Shown: positions 26,188 through 35,501 of the stretch, one piece after another | How the letters are laid out: every line of letters starts with the position of its first letter | How positions within the stretch are numbered: position 1 is the stretch's first letter | Assembly: GCF_018271975.1 (NCBI RefSeq) | Contig: NZ_JAGUCN010000009.1 | Coordinates: forward strand, 124,001 to 188,000 | Length of the DNA: 64,000 bases | Direction of reading: 5' to 3' | Source of the DNA: Carboxylicivirga mesophila | Lineage (GTDB): Bacteria; Bacteroidota; Bacteroidia; Bacteroidales; Marinilabiliaceae | The notes under the pieces: generated by a model | What the model saw: the letters and a program-made list of their open reading frames with translations, nothing else | Database searches by the model: none | What the model was told of the DNA's origin: nothing | Translations under genes and position numbers: made by a program

Positions 26188-27138
26188 TTATTTTAATGCT
26201 TCTAACATCCGTTTAATAACCACCTGAGCAGAAACAACACGATTGGCTGCTTCGTCAATCACAATACTGTTCTCACTATCAATAACTCCATCTGTCACAA
26301 TCATATTACGACGTACAGGCAAACAGTGCATAAACCTGGCATCATTGGTTAATGACATCTTTTCTTCATCAACCGTCCAACTTTTATCCTGACTTAAGAG
26401 CTGTCCATACTGCTCATATGAAGCCCAGTTTTTAGCATAGATAAAGTCGGCATCCTCAAACGCCTTCTTCTGATCATATTCTACAGTCACACCATCGGTA
26501 AATTCAGGAGACAACTCATAACCTTTGGGATGTGTCACCACCAAATCAACGTCAGCCACCTTCATCCACTCAACAAAGGAATTAGGCACGGCCTGAGGCA
26601 GAGCCCTTGGGTGTGGTGCCCATGTAAGCACAACTTTAGGTCTTTCTTTATTCTTAAATTCTTCAATGGTGAATAAATCGGCAAAAGCCTGCAGAGGATG
26701 TCGCGTGGCTGATTCCATACTAATAATTGGCACACCTGCAAAATTGATAAACTGATTCAGGATTTCCTCTTCATAATCGGCCTTTTTATCTTCAAAAGAG
26801 GCAAATGAACGCACGCCAATGATATCGCAATAACGACCAATAACAGGCACTGCCTCACGTAAATGCTCGGGCTTATCGCCATCCATCACCACGCCAAATT
26901 CAGTTTCCAGCTGCCAGCCATCTTTATTAACATCAAGCACAATCACATTCATACCCAAATTCATTGCGGCCTTTTGCGTGCTAAGACGAGTTCGCAGACT
27001 TGAGTTAAAAAATATCAGGGTAATGGTTTTGTTCTTACCAAGAGTATCCCATGCATAGGGTGTTTTTTTAACTTCAGCAGCTTCTTTTAGAGCTTGCCCC
27101 AAATCACCTATATCATCAACCGTTAAAAATCTTTTCAT
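26188..27138 (-). CDS. argF': N-succinylornithine carbamoyltransferase (ArgF')
   Basis: The enzyme transfers the carbamoyl group to an N-acylated ornithine. The 316-residue protein has the carbamoyl-phosphate loop FFNSSLRTRLSTQ (residues 43-55, where ordinary OTCases have STRTR) and HPLQAFADL and HCLPVRRN motifs. In DGDKPEHLREA, Pro falls at position 90. In the structurally studied family, Pro at this place marks the Bacteroides N-succinylornithine enzyme, and Glu marks the Xanthomonas N-acetylornithine enzyme. The call of succinyl specificity rests on that one residue and on overall similarity. It sits 4 nt upstream of argB and 180 nt downstream of proA. Confidence 0.93.
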   Translation of the reverse strand: MKRFLTVDDIGDLGQALKEAAEVKKTPYAWDTLGKNKTITLIFFNSSLRTRLSTQKAAMNLGMNVIVLDVNKDGWQLETEFGVVMDGDKPEHLREAVPVIGRYCDIIGVRSFASFEDKKADYEEEILNQFINFAGVPIISMESATRHPLQAFADLFTIEEFKNKERPKVVLTWAPHPRALPQAVPNSFVEWMKVADVDLVVTHPKGYELSPEFTDGVTVEYDQKKAFEDADFIYAKNWASYEQYGQLLSQDKSWTVDEEKMSLTNDARFMHCLPVRRNMIVTDGVIDSENSIVIDEAANRVVSAQVVIKRMLEALK

Positions 27139-27318
27139 ATGTCTATTTTTTCATTTTTTATAATATCAACAGAACCCTGAGACTTCGACACCAATATGAC
27201 AAACCAGATGCCAGCTTGATAGTCATTCTCACCATTATATCCTACCATTTAACACCATGCCGCATGTTAGTGCACTATAAGCTACGAAGCACCATTTGTC
27301 AATCGCACCAAGACCATT

Positions 27319-28566
27319 CTAAGCAGGTCGTACTTGCCCTTCACCTAATACTATCCATTTATAAGAAGTTAGTTCTTGTAATCCCATGGGTCCGCGAGCA
27401 TGCAGTTTTTGCGTACTTATTCCTATTTCAGCTCCCAAACCAAACTGAGCTCCATCCGTAAAAGCGGTACTGGCATTTACATACACCGCTGCGGCATCCA
27501 CTTCATTCAGGTAGCGTTCAATCACATCCTGATCCTCAGCAATGATAGCTTCACTATGCTTTGAGCTGTATTTATAAATATGATCCAGTGCTTCATCAAA
27601 AGACTCTACTGTTTTAATAGCGAGCTTATGCGACAGGAACTCAGTACCAAAATCATCTGCAGCGGCCTTTTTCAAAAGCGCATCAGGATATACATTCTGC
27701 AGATGTTCATAAGCTTCTTCATCGGCATAAATGACCACATGTTTTTCAGCCATTGGTTTCACCAGTACAGGTAAATCATTCAAACGGCTTTTGTGCAGCA
27801 CTAAGCAATCCAAAGCATTACAAACACTCACACGGCGTGTTTTAGCATTGAACACCACCTTTTGCCCCAGTTCCATATTACCGGAGGCATCAAAATAGGT
27901 ATGAACAATGCCGGCACCTGTTTCAATAACCGGCAATTTGGCATTATCGCGAACTGAATTAATTAAGCCTTGTGAGCCTCTCGGAATCAGTACATCAACA
28001 TAACCAACGGCCGCCATTAGGGCATCAGTAGCCTTTCGATCAGCCGGCAGCAATTGCACAATATCAGGGTTAATTTGCATCTGTTTCAAAACCGAATGAA
28101 TAATATTCACCAATACTTCATTGCTGTATTCAGCATCACTCCCTCCTTTCAGCACACAGGCATTACCTGAACGCAAACACAAGGCGAACACATCAATAGT
28201 TACATTCGGCCGTGCCTCATAGATAACACCTACAACACCCAGCGCCACTCTTATTTTCTTAAGTTCAAGTCCGTTATCAAGCTTACGTTCTTCGAGTATA
28301 TCGCCAACAGGACAAGGTAAATTTGCCACATTAAGTAAAGCGTCTGCTATGCCCTCAATACGCTCAGCTGTTAACTTCAAACGGTCATACTTCGGATCAG
28401 CTTCATCCATCCGGTCTAAATCCTTTTGATTAGCAGTCAATATATCAGCTACTGAATTTTTCAGCATATGGCTGAGCTCTTCCAATACGGCAGCAGTCTT
28501 ATCTGCACTTAAGCGGGTGAGTTCCCTTGAGGCTTGTTTTACTTTTTCGAAATATGCTTGATACAT
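27319..28566 (-). CDS. proA: Gamma-glutamyl phosphate reductase
   Basis: ProA reduces gamma-glutamyl phosphate with NADPH to glutamate semialdehyde, the second step of proline synthesis. The 415-residue length is normal. It has the aldehyde-dehydrogenase-like fold, with [12 protein letters not shown], the motif [10 protein letters not shown], and the active-site Cys in [12 protein letters not shown] near residue 246. It follows proB by 18 nt and belongs to a proC-proB-proA run inside the arginine cluster. The 180 nt after its stop (27139-27318) show no terminator that I could identify. Confidence 0.96.
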   Translation of the reverse strand: MYQAYFEKVKQASRELTRLSADKTAAVLEELSHMLKNSVADILTANQKDLDRMDEADPKYDRLKLTAERIEGIADALLNVANLPCPVGDILEERKLDNGLELKKIRVALGVVGVIYEARPNVTIDVFALCLRSGNACVLKGGSDAEYSNEVLVNIIHSVLKQMQINPDIVQLLPADRKATDALMAAVGYVDVLIPRGSQGLINSVRDNAKLPVIETGAGIVHTYFDASGNMELGQKVVFNAKTRRVSVCNALDCLVLHKSRLNDLPVLVKPMAEKHVVIYADEEAYEHLQNVYPDALLKKAAADDFGTEFLSHKLAIKTVESFDEALDHIYKYSSKHSEAIIAEDQDVIERYLNEVDAAAVYVNASTAFTDGAQFGLGAEIGISTQKLHARGPMGLQELTSYKWIVLGEGQVRPA

Positions 28567-28584
28567 GGTTGTAGGTTTGATGAT

Positions 28585-29673
28585 TCAACTTAAGAATTCA
28601 GGAAAAACATAGAGGTAATCGTAATGCACCAGTGGTTTATACTTACTATCCTGTCTGTGTTTGTTTGCTTTATCTATACTATATGAAGCCTTCCCAATAC
28701 CAATGGTCTGCTTCTGTTCATTCACTATTTTTATCAGATCGCCTTTTTCAAAATCACCATAAAACTCAACCACTCCAGCCAATAACAGGCTGGTAGCTTT
28801 AGATGAGCACAAGGCTTCGATGGCTCCCTGATTAATACACACCTCTGCTTTTGCAAAACCTTCGGAGTATGCAATCCACTGCTTAACGGCCGGATAGCCC
28901 TCTCCAGCAGTAAAATGTGTATGCCTTATTGCTTTACAATCGGTGAATAAATCGGTAAGAATACCGTCTTGCTGACCATTGGCAATGTGTACATGAATAC
29001 CCGACATGGCAGACTTTTGAGCAACACGGCACTTGGTCAGCATCCCCCCTCGTCCAAAATCAGATTTGGCAGCTGAAATGTATTTCGATAAATCTTTTTC
29101 ATCGGCCTGGATAACAGGAATCACATTGGCATCCTCATCATCCGGATGTCCATTATAAATACCATCTACATTTGAAAGGATGATTAATCCGTCACACTGC
29201 ATCATCGAAGCCATCATTCCGCTCAGCTCATCATTATCAGTAAACATGAGGGCTGTAACAGACACCGCATCATTCTCATTAACAACCGGTAAAACGCCAC
29301 TTTCCCATAAAGCCTCCACGCAGTTTTTCATATTGAGGTAATGCTCCCGTGTACTAAAATCCTGCTTAGTCACTAACACCTGGGCGATTGGAATATCATG
29401 CAAATCGAACAGCTGCGCGTATAGGTTCATCAACTTCACTTGCCCAACTGATGACAATAGCTGACGCTGCGACACCCGATCCATCTTTTTATCAACAGCC
29501 ACAGAGTTGCGGGCAGCAGCAACAGCACCGGATGACACCAACACCAGTTTTTTGCCTGCTTTATGCAAACGGGCGATCTGCATCACTAATTCATTGATAC
29601 GACTCTTATTCAAGCCGCCCTCAGAATTAGCCAACACATTAGACCCAATCTTTATACAAACCTTCTCGTACAT
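28585..29673 (-). CDS. proB: Glutamate 5-kinase with PUA domain
   Basis: ProB phosphorylates glutamate as the first step of proline synthesis and is usually inhibited by proline. The 362-residue protein has an amino-acid kinase domain: IKIGSNVLANSEGG at the N terminus, SSGAVAAARN near 47, NENDAVSV near 132 and LSNVDGIYNGHP near 166. A C-terminal PUA domain (about 270-350) contains GVVEFYGDFEKGDLIKIV. It starts 3 nt after proC and ends 18 nt before proA, so the three proline genes are translated together. Confidence 0.96.
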   Translation of the reverse strand: MYEKVCIKIGSNVLANSEGGLNKSRINELVMQIARLHKAGKKLVLVSSGAVAAARNSVAVDKKMDRVSQRQLLSSVGQVKLMNLYAQLFDLHDIPIAQVLVTKQDFSTREHYLNMKNCVEALWESGVLPVVNENDAVSVTALMFTDNDELSGMMASMMQCDGLIILSNVDGIYNGHPDDEDANVIPVIQADEKDLSKYISAAKSDFGRGGMLTKCRVAQKSAMSGIHVHIANGQQDGILTDLFTDCKAIRHTHFTAGEGYPAVKQWIAYSEGFAKAEVCINQGAIEALCSSKATSLLLAGVVEFYGDFEKGDLIKIVNEQKQTIGIGKASYSIDKANKHRQDSKYKPLVHYDYLYVFPEFLS

Positions 29674-29676
29674 GCG

Positions 29677-30477
29677 CTACTTTCCGTTTTCAATTTTATT
29701 AAACGACGTTAATAAGCCTTTGATTAATGAAGAGCTAAAGCCCTGGTGTTCCATCTCGTTAAGACCCGATATGGTTACACCACGTGGTGTTGTTACCTTA
29801 TCAATTTCATCCTCAGGGTGAGTCCCCTTTTGAATAAGCAGATCGGCTGCTCCTTTAATGGTTTGGGCAGAAATTTGCAAGGCCAGCTTCGAACCAAAAC
29901 CTATTTCGATACCGCCTTGTGTTGCTGCTCTAATAAAGCGCATGGCATAAGCTATACCACAAGCAGCCAATACGGTAGATGCAGCCATTAGTTCCTCCGG
30001 GATAATCAAGGCCTGTCCCATCTGAGAAAATAACTCAAGTACCTGATCTTCCTGCTCCTGGTTGGCATTATAGGCCGACACACAAGTCATTGACTCGCCA
30101 ATCTCAATAGCCGTATTGGGCATAGCACGGAATATTGGCAGCTTCACTGGGCAAAAACTCTGAATACTTTCGGAGGAAATACCAGTTGCCAGGGATATTA
30201 GAATGGTATTGGGGTTTAACTCAGGACCAATCTCTTTAACAACCTGCTCAAGCTGATACGGTTTAACACCAAGGAGGATAACATCGGCACCTGACGCTGC
30301 CAGCCGGTTATCATTTGAAACATTAACACCTTTTTCCAGAAACTCATTCAGCAAGGCAGTACGACGCCTGGTAATGTATATCTGTGAGGCTTCTAAAAGA
30401 CCGTTTGCTAAAAGGCCTTTGGCAATGGCGGTACCCAGATTACCGCCACCAATAATAGCAAGCTTATTAACTTTCAT
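29677..30477 (-). CDS. proC: Pyrroline-5-carboxylate reductase
   Basis: ProC reduces pyrroline-5-carboxylate to proline. The 266-residue protein has the N-terminal Rossmann glycine loop IIGGGNLGTAIAKGLL, the conserved FRAMPNTAIEIGESMT block near 135, and the C-terminal signature VTTPRGVTISGLNEME with the usual TPGG-like turn (here TPRG). Length is typical. It is the first of the proline genes and lies 98 nt downstream of the HNH/NUMOD4 gene. Glutamate semialdehyde for ProC can come from ProA, and possibly from ornithine by ArgD-like transamination. Confidence 0.96.
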   Translation of the reverse strand: MKVNKLAIIGGGNLGTAIAKGLLANGLLEASQIYITRRRTALLNEFLEKGVNVSNDNRLAASGADVILLGVKPYQLEQVVKEIGPELNPNTILISLATGISSESIQSFCPVKLPIFRAMPNTAIEIGESMTCVSAYNANQEQEDQVLELFSQMGQALIIPEELMAASTVLAACGIAYAMRFIRAATQGGIEIGFGSKLALQISAQTIKGAADLLIQKGTHPEDEIDKVTTPRGVTISGLNEMEHQGFSSSLIKGLLTSFNKIENGK

Positions 30478-30575
30478 GCTGTAGATTTTTGAGTTATTCT
30501 TACGTCAACCTATAAGAAAAACACTGTTTGAACTTATAAATTTAGGTAAAAACCATCAAAAACCCGACTTAAAGT

Positions 30576-31166
30576 CTAATCTCGTTCCTGTTCAGGCACC
30601 TCAACATTTACGTGCGCCCAGTTTTCACCCGATTTAATTCTGTATAGTTGCATCTCACTAATGCCAAACTCCCTGGCTATTAACTTTAAGCGTGTTTTGC
30701 GATTCGGATCGTTAATCTTCTTCTTCAATCGCATAACCTGCGTGGCACTTAGCTTATGACCTTGTTGTGTCTTCCGTCCTTTTTGCTTCTCTCGAGCTTC
30801 TAGAACAGATGGATTACCTTGCTGATGAGCAAACATCTCTGATTTGCTTGCCCACTTTAGATTCTTAGCGTAATTGTTTGATTTGTTATAATCCAGGTGG
30901 ATTACAAATTTTTGATCCTCGGAGGCTTTAGGTAAAAATAATTCAGCTACCAACTTGTGAATATAGAACGTTTTTGACTTACCATTGGGCCTTAAAGGCA
31001 ATGTTGGATATCCCCTTAACTTTCCACCCCTTATGTAATCGCCGTCCTCGATTTTGTTGGTGTAACTAATAATCCTTCCGTAGTTTGAAATAGCATACCT
31101 CTTTTGCAATGCTCCTTCTTCAAACTCAACCTCTTTCCATTCTTCGTTCCAATACGATTTTACCAT
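30576..31166 (-). CDS. NUMOD4 / HNH endonuclease-like protein with C-terminal HTH
   Basis: The 196-residue protein has a NUMOD4 DNA-binding motif at about 5-40 (EWKEVEF, then YAISNYGRIISY). An HNH_3-type nuclease core at about 68-106 follows, with H70-KLVAELF, H90-L-D92, and the N97-N98...N102-L-K-W run, all conserved positions being kept. The C-terminal helix-turn-helix (about 160-182, IAREFGISEMQLYRIKSGENW) is like those in phage and homing nucleases. It stands 11 nt after argD in an otherwise purely metabolic operon and upstream of proC. It may be a solitary homing-type insertion or a domesticated DNA-binding regulator. No intron, intein or target duplication was seen beside it. Confidence 0.85.
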   Translation of the reverse strand: MVKSYWNEEWKEVEFEEGALQKRYAISNYGRIISYTNKIEDGDYIRGGKLRGYPTLPLRPNGKSKTFYIHKLVAELFLPKASEDQKFVIHLDYNKSNNYAKNLKWASKSEMFAHQQGNPSVLEAREKQKGRKTQQGHKLSATQVMRLKKKINDPNRKTRLKLIAREFGISEMQLYRIKSGENWAHVNVEVPEQERD

Positions 31167-31177
31167 TGTATCATTTA

Positions 31178-32308
31178 TTATCCACTATCCAAAGCCTCTT
31201 CAAGGCCGGATATAAATTCCCCAATATGACTCCCTTTAAGAGTCATTGGAGGTAATAACCTCAATGTGTATGTGCCGGAAACGCCGGTAAAAATATGTTT
31301 TTTTATTAATAAGTCCTTTCTTAAACTTGATATTTTTTCATGCCCATCAACAGCAATCATCAGGCCAGCACCCCTAACTGACTTAAAATGACTAAATCGT
31401 TTAAGTTCCTGCATCAAAGTTTCGCCTTGCTGGCAGGCATTTTCAATGAGCTTTTCTTCATCCATAATCTCAATTACAGCTAACGCAGCTGCGCATGCCA
31501 GATAATTCCCGCCGAAAGTTGTGCCCAACATACCCGGCTGTGCCTTTATGTGGGATGCAATCAACACTCCTCCTATTGGAAAACCATTACCCATTCCTTT
31601 GGCCACGGTGACTATATCCGGTTGAATACCGGCATACTGAAAAGCAAAAAACTTACCGCTTCGTCCATATCCTGATTGAATTTCATCCAGGATTAATAAC
31701 GTTGAGTATTTATGACAGACCGTATGTAACTGCTTCAGAAAATCGGCTGAGGGCATATGAATTCCTCCAATACCCTGAATGCCTTCAATGATAACAGCAG
31801 CCACATCGTTGCCCGAAAGCGCCTTTTCGACAGCCGCGATATCCTCCCAGGCCACAATCTCAATTTGATGGCGGCTGTTAAATGGCGCAATAATCTTCGG
31901 ATTGTCTGTTGCAGCAACAGCTCCGGAGGTTCTACCATGAAACCCTCTTTCGAAGGCCACAATTTTACTCCGCCCCGTGTGAAATGATGCCAGCTTCAGT
32001 GCGTTTTCGTTGGCTTCAGCACCCGAATTACACAGAAACAGCTGATAATCTTCCATATCACTTAAAACCCCAAGCTTCTGAGCTAACTCTTGCTGCATAG
32101 GGTTTTGAACCGAATTACTGTAAAAGCCTATCTGCTTTAACTGCGAAGTCAACCTGTCGACATAATGCGGATGGCTGTGTCCCACAGAAATAACGGCGTG
32201 ACCTCCATATAAATCGAGGTACCTGTTGCCCTTATCGTCCCACACATAACAGTCTTCTCCCCTCACTGGGGTTATATCAAATAATGAGTATACCTCAAAT
32301 AAGTTCAT
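31178..32308 (-). CDS. argD: N-acetyl/N-succinylornithine aminotransferase
   Basis: ArgD is a class III PLP aminotransferase that makes N-acylornithine from the semialdehyde with glutamate. The 376-residue protein shows DLYGGHAVISVGHSHP near the N terminus, the SGAEANENALKLA loop, the GIQGIGG block, LILDEIQSGYGRSG with the PLP Asp, and the Schiff-base lysine in VTVAKGMGNGFPIGG. It is shorter than the E. coli enzyme because of N-terminal trimming. It is 173 nt downstream of argC. Acyl specificity is not readable, but the operon suggests succinyl derivatives. Confidence 0.95.
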   Translation of the reverse strand: MNLFEVYSLFDITPVRGEDCYVWDDKGNRYLDLYGGHAVISVGHSHPHYVDRLTSQLKQIGFYSNSVQNPMQQELAQKLGVLSDMEDYQLFLCNSGAEANENALKLASFHTGRSKIVAFERGFHGRTSGAVAATDNPKIIAPFNSRHQIEIVAWEDIAAVEKALSGNDVAAVIIEGIQGIGGIHMPSADFLKQLHTVCHKYSTLLILDEIQSGYGRSGKFFAFQYAGIQPDIVTVAKGMGNGFPIGGVLIASHIKAQPGMLGTTFGGNYLACAAALAVIEIMDEEKLIENACQQGETLMQELKRFSHFKSVRGAGLMIAVDGHEKISSLRKDLLIKKHIFTGVSGTYTLRLLPPMTLKGSHIGEFISGLEEALDSG

Positions 32309-32481
32309 AGCAATGGCTCCTTATTACTAATCGATAAAATCTAATTGTATAACTTTGCTTAGGATGAAGTACCGCAGGCACAGGGCCCACGGCACTCAAA
32401 GCAGTTGGTCTTCATACAAAGAAGAATGAACACCTAAAATTTAAACCAAATAACCTGTAACAAGTAAGTTCTTTAACCCAC

Positions 32482-33444
32482 TTAAAACGCTACAGGTTTT
32501 AAACGAAGACCTTCTGCTTCATCCAAACCAAATAAAAGATTCATATTTTGCACAGCCTGACCTGATGCCCCCTTCAGCAGGTTATCAATCACGCTGATAA
32601 TATGTAGTTTCGTTCCGTGTTTTTTCACACTTACCAATGCCTTGTTGGTATTTACCACTTGCTTTACATCCGGACTACTATGTACAACGTGCGTAAATGG
32701 ATGCTCTGCATAATATTGTTCATACAGCTCTTGTGCAGCTTTGTCATCAAGCTCGTTCTCCAGATACACCGAAGCCAGAATACCTCGCGGATAATTCCCA
32801 CGCATGGGTACAAAGTTCACTGCTTCGGCAAATGCCGGCTGCAATTGCACCAAGGACTCACCAATCTCACCCAAGTGCTGATGAGAAAATGATTTATATA
32901 CCGAGGCATTGTTATTACGCCAGCTAAAATGTGTCGTAGCCGAACACGCCTGACCGGCCCCAGTTGAACCGGTGATAGCATGCACATGCACTTCATTTAG
33001 CTTGCCGGCTTCAGCCAAAGGCAAAAGAGCAACCTGAATGGCTGTTGCAAAACAACCAGGGTTGGCAATTTTATCAGCCTTTTGAATACGCTTCTTATTC
33101 AGCTCTGGCAGGCCATACACAAATCCATCAGCTGTTTCCTTCAGGCGATAATCATTGCTCAGATCAATAATTTTTCCTTTAAAATCAGCCGGAATAGCTT
33201 TAACAAAACTGCGCGAACGCCCATGCCCCATGCATAAAAACAAGACATCAACCGCATAATCAGGTTCAGCCACAAACGACAGCTCCGTTTCGCCAACCAA
33301 ATCAGTATGAATGCTAGTAACCGGCAAACCAGCCTGACTTGTACTCTGAGCATAAGTAATATCGGCTTTGGGGTGATTCAGCAATATCCGAATCAACTCA
33401 CCCGCCGTGTAACCGGCTCCACCTATGATGCCTACCTTAATCAT
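32482..33444 (-). CDS. argC: N-acetyl/N-succinyl-gamma-glutamyl-phosphate reductase
   Basis: ArgC reduces the N-acyl-glutamyl phosphate made by ArgB with NADPH. The 320-residue protein begins with the Rossmann loop VGIIGGAGYTAGELIRIL and has the active-site cysteine in IANPGCFATAIQVALLPL near residue 130, with the HAITGSTGAG block after it and PMRGNYPRGI later. It overlaps the end of argG by 8 nt, a sign of translational coupling. After its stop there are 173 nt before argD with no recognised gene. Confidence 0.96.
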   Translation of the reverse strand: MIKVGIIGGAGYTAGELIRILLNHPKADITYAQSTSQAGLPVTSIHTDLVGETELSFVAEPDYAVDVLFLCMGHGRSRSFVKAIPADFKGKIIDLSNDYRLKETADGFVYGLPELNKKRIQKADKIANPGCFATAIQVALLPLAEAGKLNEVHVHAITGSTGAGQACSATTHFSWRNNNASVYKSFSHQHLGEIGESLVQLQPAFAEAVNFVPMRGNYPRGILASVYLENELDDKAAQELYEQYYAEHPFTHVVHSSPDVKQVVNTNKALVSVKKHGTKLHIISVIDNLLKGASGQAVQNMNLLFGLDEAEGLRLKPVAF

Positions 33445-34657
33445 CGCTATCGTTTAGTTCTAACTGGCCCTTATTGACCGCATTAAATATTTTCATTGGT
33501 GTGGCCATAATGGTGGTGAAACCTTCCACATCCTGAGCTGTCCAGGCTTTATTCATCTCGCCATACTCGCCAAACACATCGCTCATTAAATCGTGATCAG
33601 ATTCAATACCTACCACCTCGAAACGATAAGGCTTGAGCTTGACAATAACCTTTCCCGTTACATTGCTCTGCGAACTCTCCAGGAACTTCTCAATATCTCT
33701 CATTACCGGCTCCAGGTATTGCGATTCGTGCAGAAACATGCCATACCAGTTAGCTAACTGTTCTTTCCAGTGCATCTGCCATTTGGTGAGCACATGCTTC
33801 TCCAGCACACGGTGAGCATTGATAATCAACAGTGGAGCAGCCGCTTCAAAGCCTACACGTCCTTTGATACCAATAATGGTATCACCCACATGCATATCAC
33901 GACCAATGGCATAGGCAGCACCCAGGCTTTCTATTTTCTTAATGGCTTCAATCGGGTCGTCGTACACCTCGTTATTCACTGTGGCCAATTCACCTTTCAC
34001 AAAGCCCAATTCCATGGTCTCTTCACCATCTTTCTCCAATTGACTTGGATAAGCTTCTTCTGGCAAGGTCTGATTGGACGTTAAGGTTTCCTTACCACCC
34101 ACACTTGTTCCCCACAATCCTTTATTAATGGAGTATTCCATCTTGGTCCAGTCGCGCACCACGCCACGTTCCTTCAAGTAATTAATCTCCTCATCGCGCG
34201 ACAGCTTTAAATCACGAATGGGTGCAATCACCTTAATATCCGGAGCTAAGACCTGAAACGTCAGGTCAAAACGTATCTGATCATTTCCCGCACCTGTACT
34301 ACCATGGGCGATGTATTTAGCCCCGATTGAACGAGCGTAATCAACAATGGCTAAGGCCTGAAAGATACGCTCTGAGCTTACCGACAAAGGGTAAGTATTA
34401 TTTTTCAGCACATTCCCATAAATCATATAACGGATGCAGCGTCGGTAGTAGCGCTTAGTTACATCAAGCGTTGCATGCTTTGCTACGCCCAGTTCATATG
34501 CTTTTGTCTCGATGTCGTTTAGCTCACTTTCGCTAAATCCACCCGTGTTGGCAATGGCCGAGTAAATCTCCAGATTTTTCTCTTCAGCCAGATACTTTAC
34601 ACAAAACGAAGTATCTAAACCTCCACTGTACGCTAATACTACCTTTTCCTTCATCAT
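33437..34657 (-). CDS. argG: Argininosuccinate synthase
   Basis: ArgG joins citrulline and aspartate using ATP. The 406-residue protein has the N-type ATP pyrophosphatase loop LAYSGGLDTSFC (residues 9-20), a middle block with HGSTGAGNDQIRF near 117, and SINKGLWGTSVGG near 176. Two Met codons stand at the start; either gives a normal N terminus. It follows the GNAT gene by 29 nt and overlaps argC by 8 nt. The position near the top of the operon beside the GNAT acyltransferase is the usual Bacteroidota order. Confidence 0.97.
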   Translation of the reverse strand: MMKEKVVLAYSGGLDTSFCVKYLAEEKNLEIYSAIANTGGFSESELNDIETKAYELGVAKHATLDVTKRYYRRCIRYMIYGNVLKNNTYPLSVSSERIFQALAIVDYARSIGAKYIAHGSTGAGNDQIRFDLTFQVLAPDIKVIAPIRDLKLSRDEEINYLKERGVVRDWTKMEYSINKGLWGTSVGGKETLTSNQTLPEEAYPSQLEKDGEETMELGFVKGELATVNNEVYDDPIEAIKKIESLGAAYAIGRDMHVGDTIIGIKGRVGFEAAAPLLIINAHRVLEKHVLTKWQMHWKEQLANWYGMFLHESQYLEPVMRDIEKFLESSQSNVTGKVIVKLKPYRFEVVGIESDHDLMSDVFGEYGEMNKAWTAQDVEGFTTIMATPMKIFNAVNKGQLELNDSDD

Positions 34658-34686
34658 TATATAATTATCAAATGTCTGTTACCCTA

Positions 34687-35334
34687 TCAGAATAATGCTG
34701 TTAAGCTTTTTAAAGTCTTGCCAATCTTTCCATCGCTTTTGCGAACGGCGTCGCGCAAACGCGACAACATGTTTAATGTTTTTTTACCATTGGCTTGTGT
34801 GGCCTTCATCGGATCAAAGAGCATACCCGTGCACAGACAGTGTTTTCGTTCAGTCCGTACCAGTATATCATAGTTAACACAACTCTGACAGCCTTTCCAA
34901 AATTGCTCATCATCAGTCAATTCCGAGAATGTAACGGGCCGGTAGCCCAGGTCAGAGTTAATTTTCATCACAGCCAATCCGGTGGTTAAACCAAATATTT
35001 TGGCTTGAGGATAGCGCTCTCGTGATAGCTCAAAAGCCTTTGATTTGATAGCCTTAGCCAGCCCGTTGGCCCTGAATTTATCTACCACAATTAACCCTGA
35101 GTTAGCTACAAATTTGTCATGCCCCCAGGTTTCGATATAACAGAAACCGGCAAACTCCCCCTTATGCAAAGCCAAAATAGCCTTTCGCTCCTCCATCTTC
35201 TTTTGGATATACTCAGGGCTACGCTTGGCAATTCCTGTCCCACGCACTTTAGCTGCTTCAGCTATGGCATTCAGCACCACATCTACATACTCAAGATGTT
35301 CTTCTGTTGCGACAAATATGTTAAACTTACTCAT
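34687..35334 (-). CDS. GNAT acyltransferase, probable N-acylglutamate synthase of the arginine operon
   Basis: The 215-residue protein has a GNAT fold: a helix with EYVDVVLNAIAEAAKVRGTGI, strands including ILALHKGEFAGFCYIETWG, and a CoA loop near FRANGLAKAIKSKAFELS. There are five cysteines between about 149 and 170. No ArgA or ArgJ was seen, and the operon needs an enzyme to acylate glutamate. From memory, a GNAT protein of Bacteroides thetaiotaomicron in this place has been proposed, from mutant fitness data, as the N-succinylglutamate synthase. This gene lies directly upstream of argG and fits that role. The assignment is by context and is not proved by motif. Confidence 0.8.
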   Translation of the reverse strand: MSKFNIFVATEEHLEYVDVVLNAIAEAAKVRGTGIAKRSPEYIQKKMEERKAILALHKGEFAGFCYIETWGHDKFVANSGLIVVDKFRANGLAKAIKSKAFELSRERYPQAKIFGLTTGLAVMKINSDLGYRPVTFSELTDDEQFWKGCQSCVNYDILVRTERKHCLCTGMLFDPMKATQANGKKTLNMLSRLRDAVRKSDGKIGKTLKSLTALF

Positions 35335-35355
35335 GATAATCTAGTCTCTAGTTCA

Positions 35356-35485
35356 TTAGGCAGAAGGCAGTAGTGATTTTCATCCTGCATTCAACACCTA
35401 AATCTATTTTAAACGCTTGTCAGACTTATACCGTTGGCAAAAGAAATTTTTATTGAAACATCAGCAATTTCTGCCTTCTGCCTAA
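35356..35485. repeat. 130-bp element with perfect 15-bp inverted ends
   Basis: The gap between argR and the GNAT gene is bounded by TTAGGCAGAAGGCAG (35356-35370) and its exact complement (35471-35485), with 100 nt between. A related run (TAGGCAGAAG, then GGCAGTAG) stands just after carB at about 39685-39710. It may be a small non-coding mobile element or a large stem-loop in the operon message. No target duplication is evident. Confidence 0.5.
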
Positions 35486-35501
35486 AAACTAACCAGCTAT
35501 T

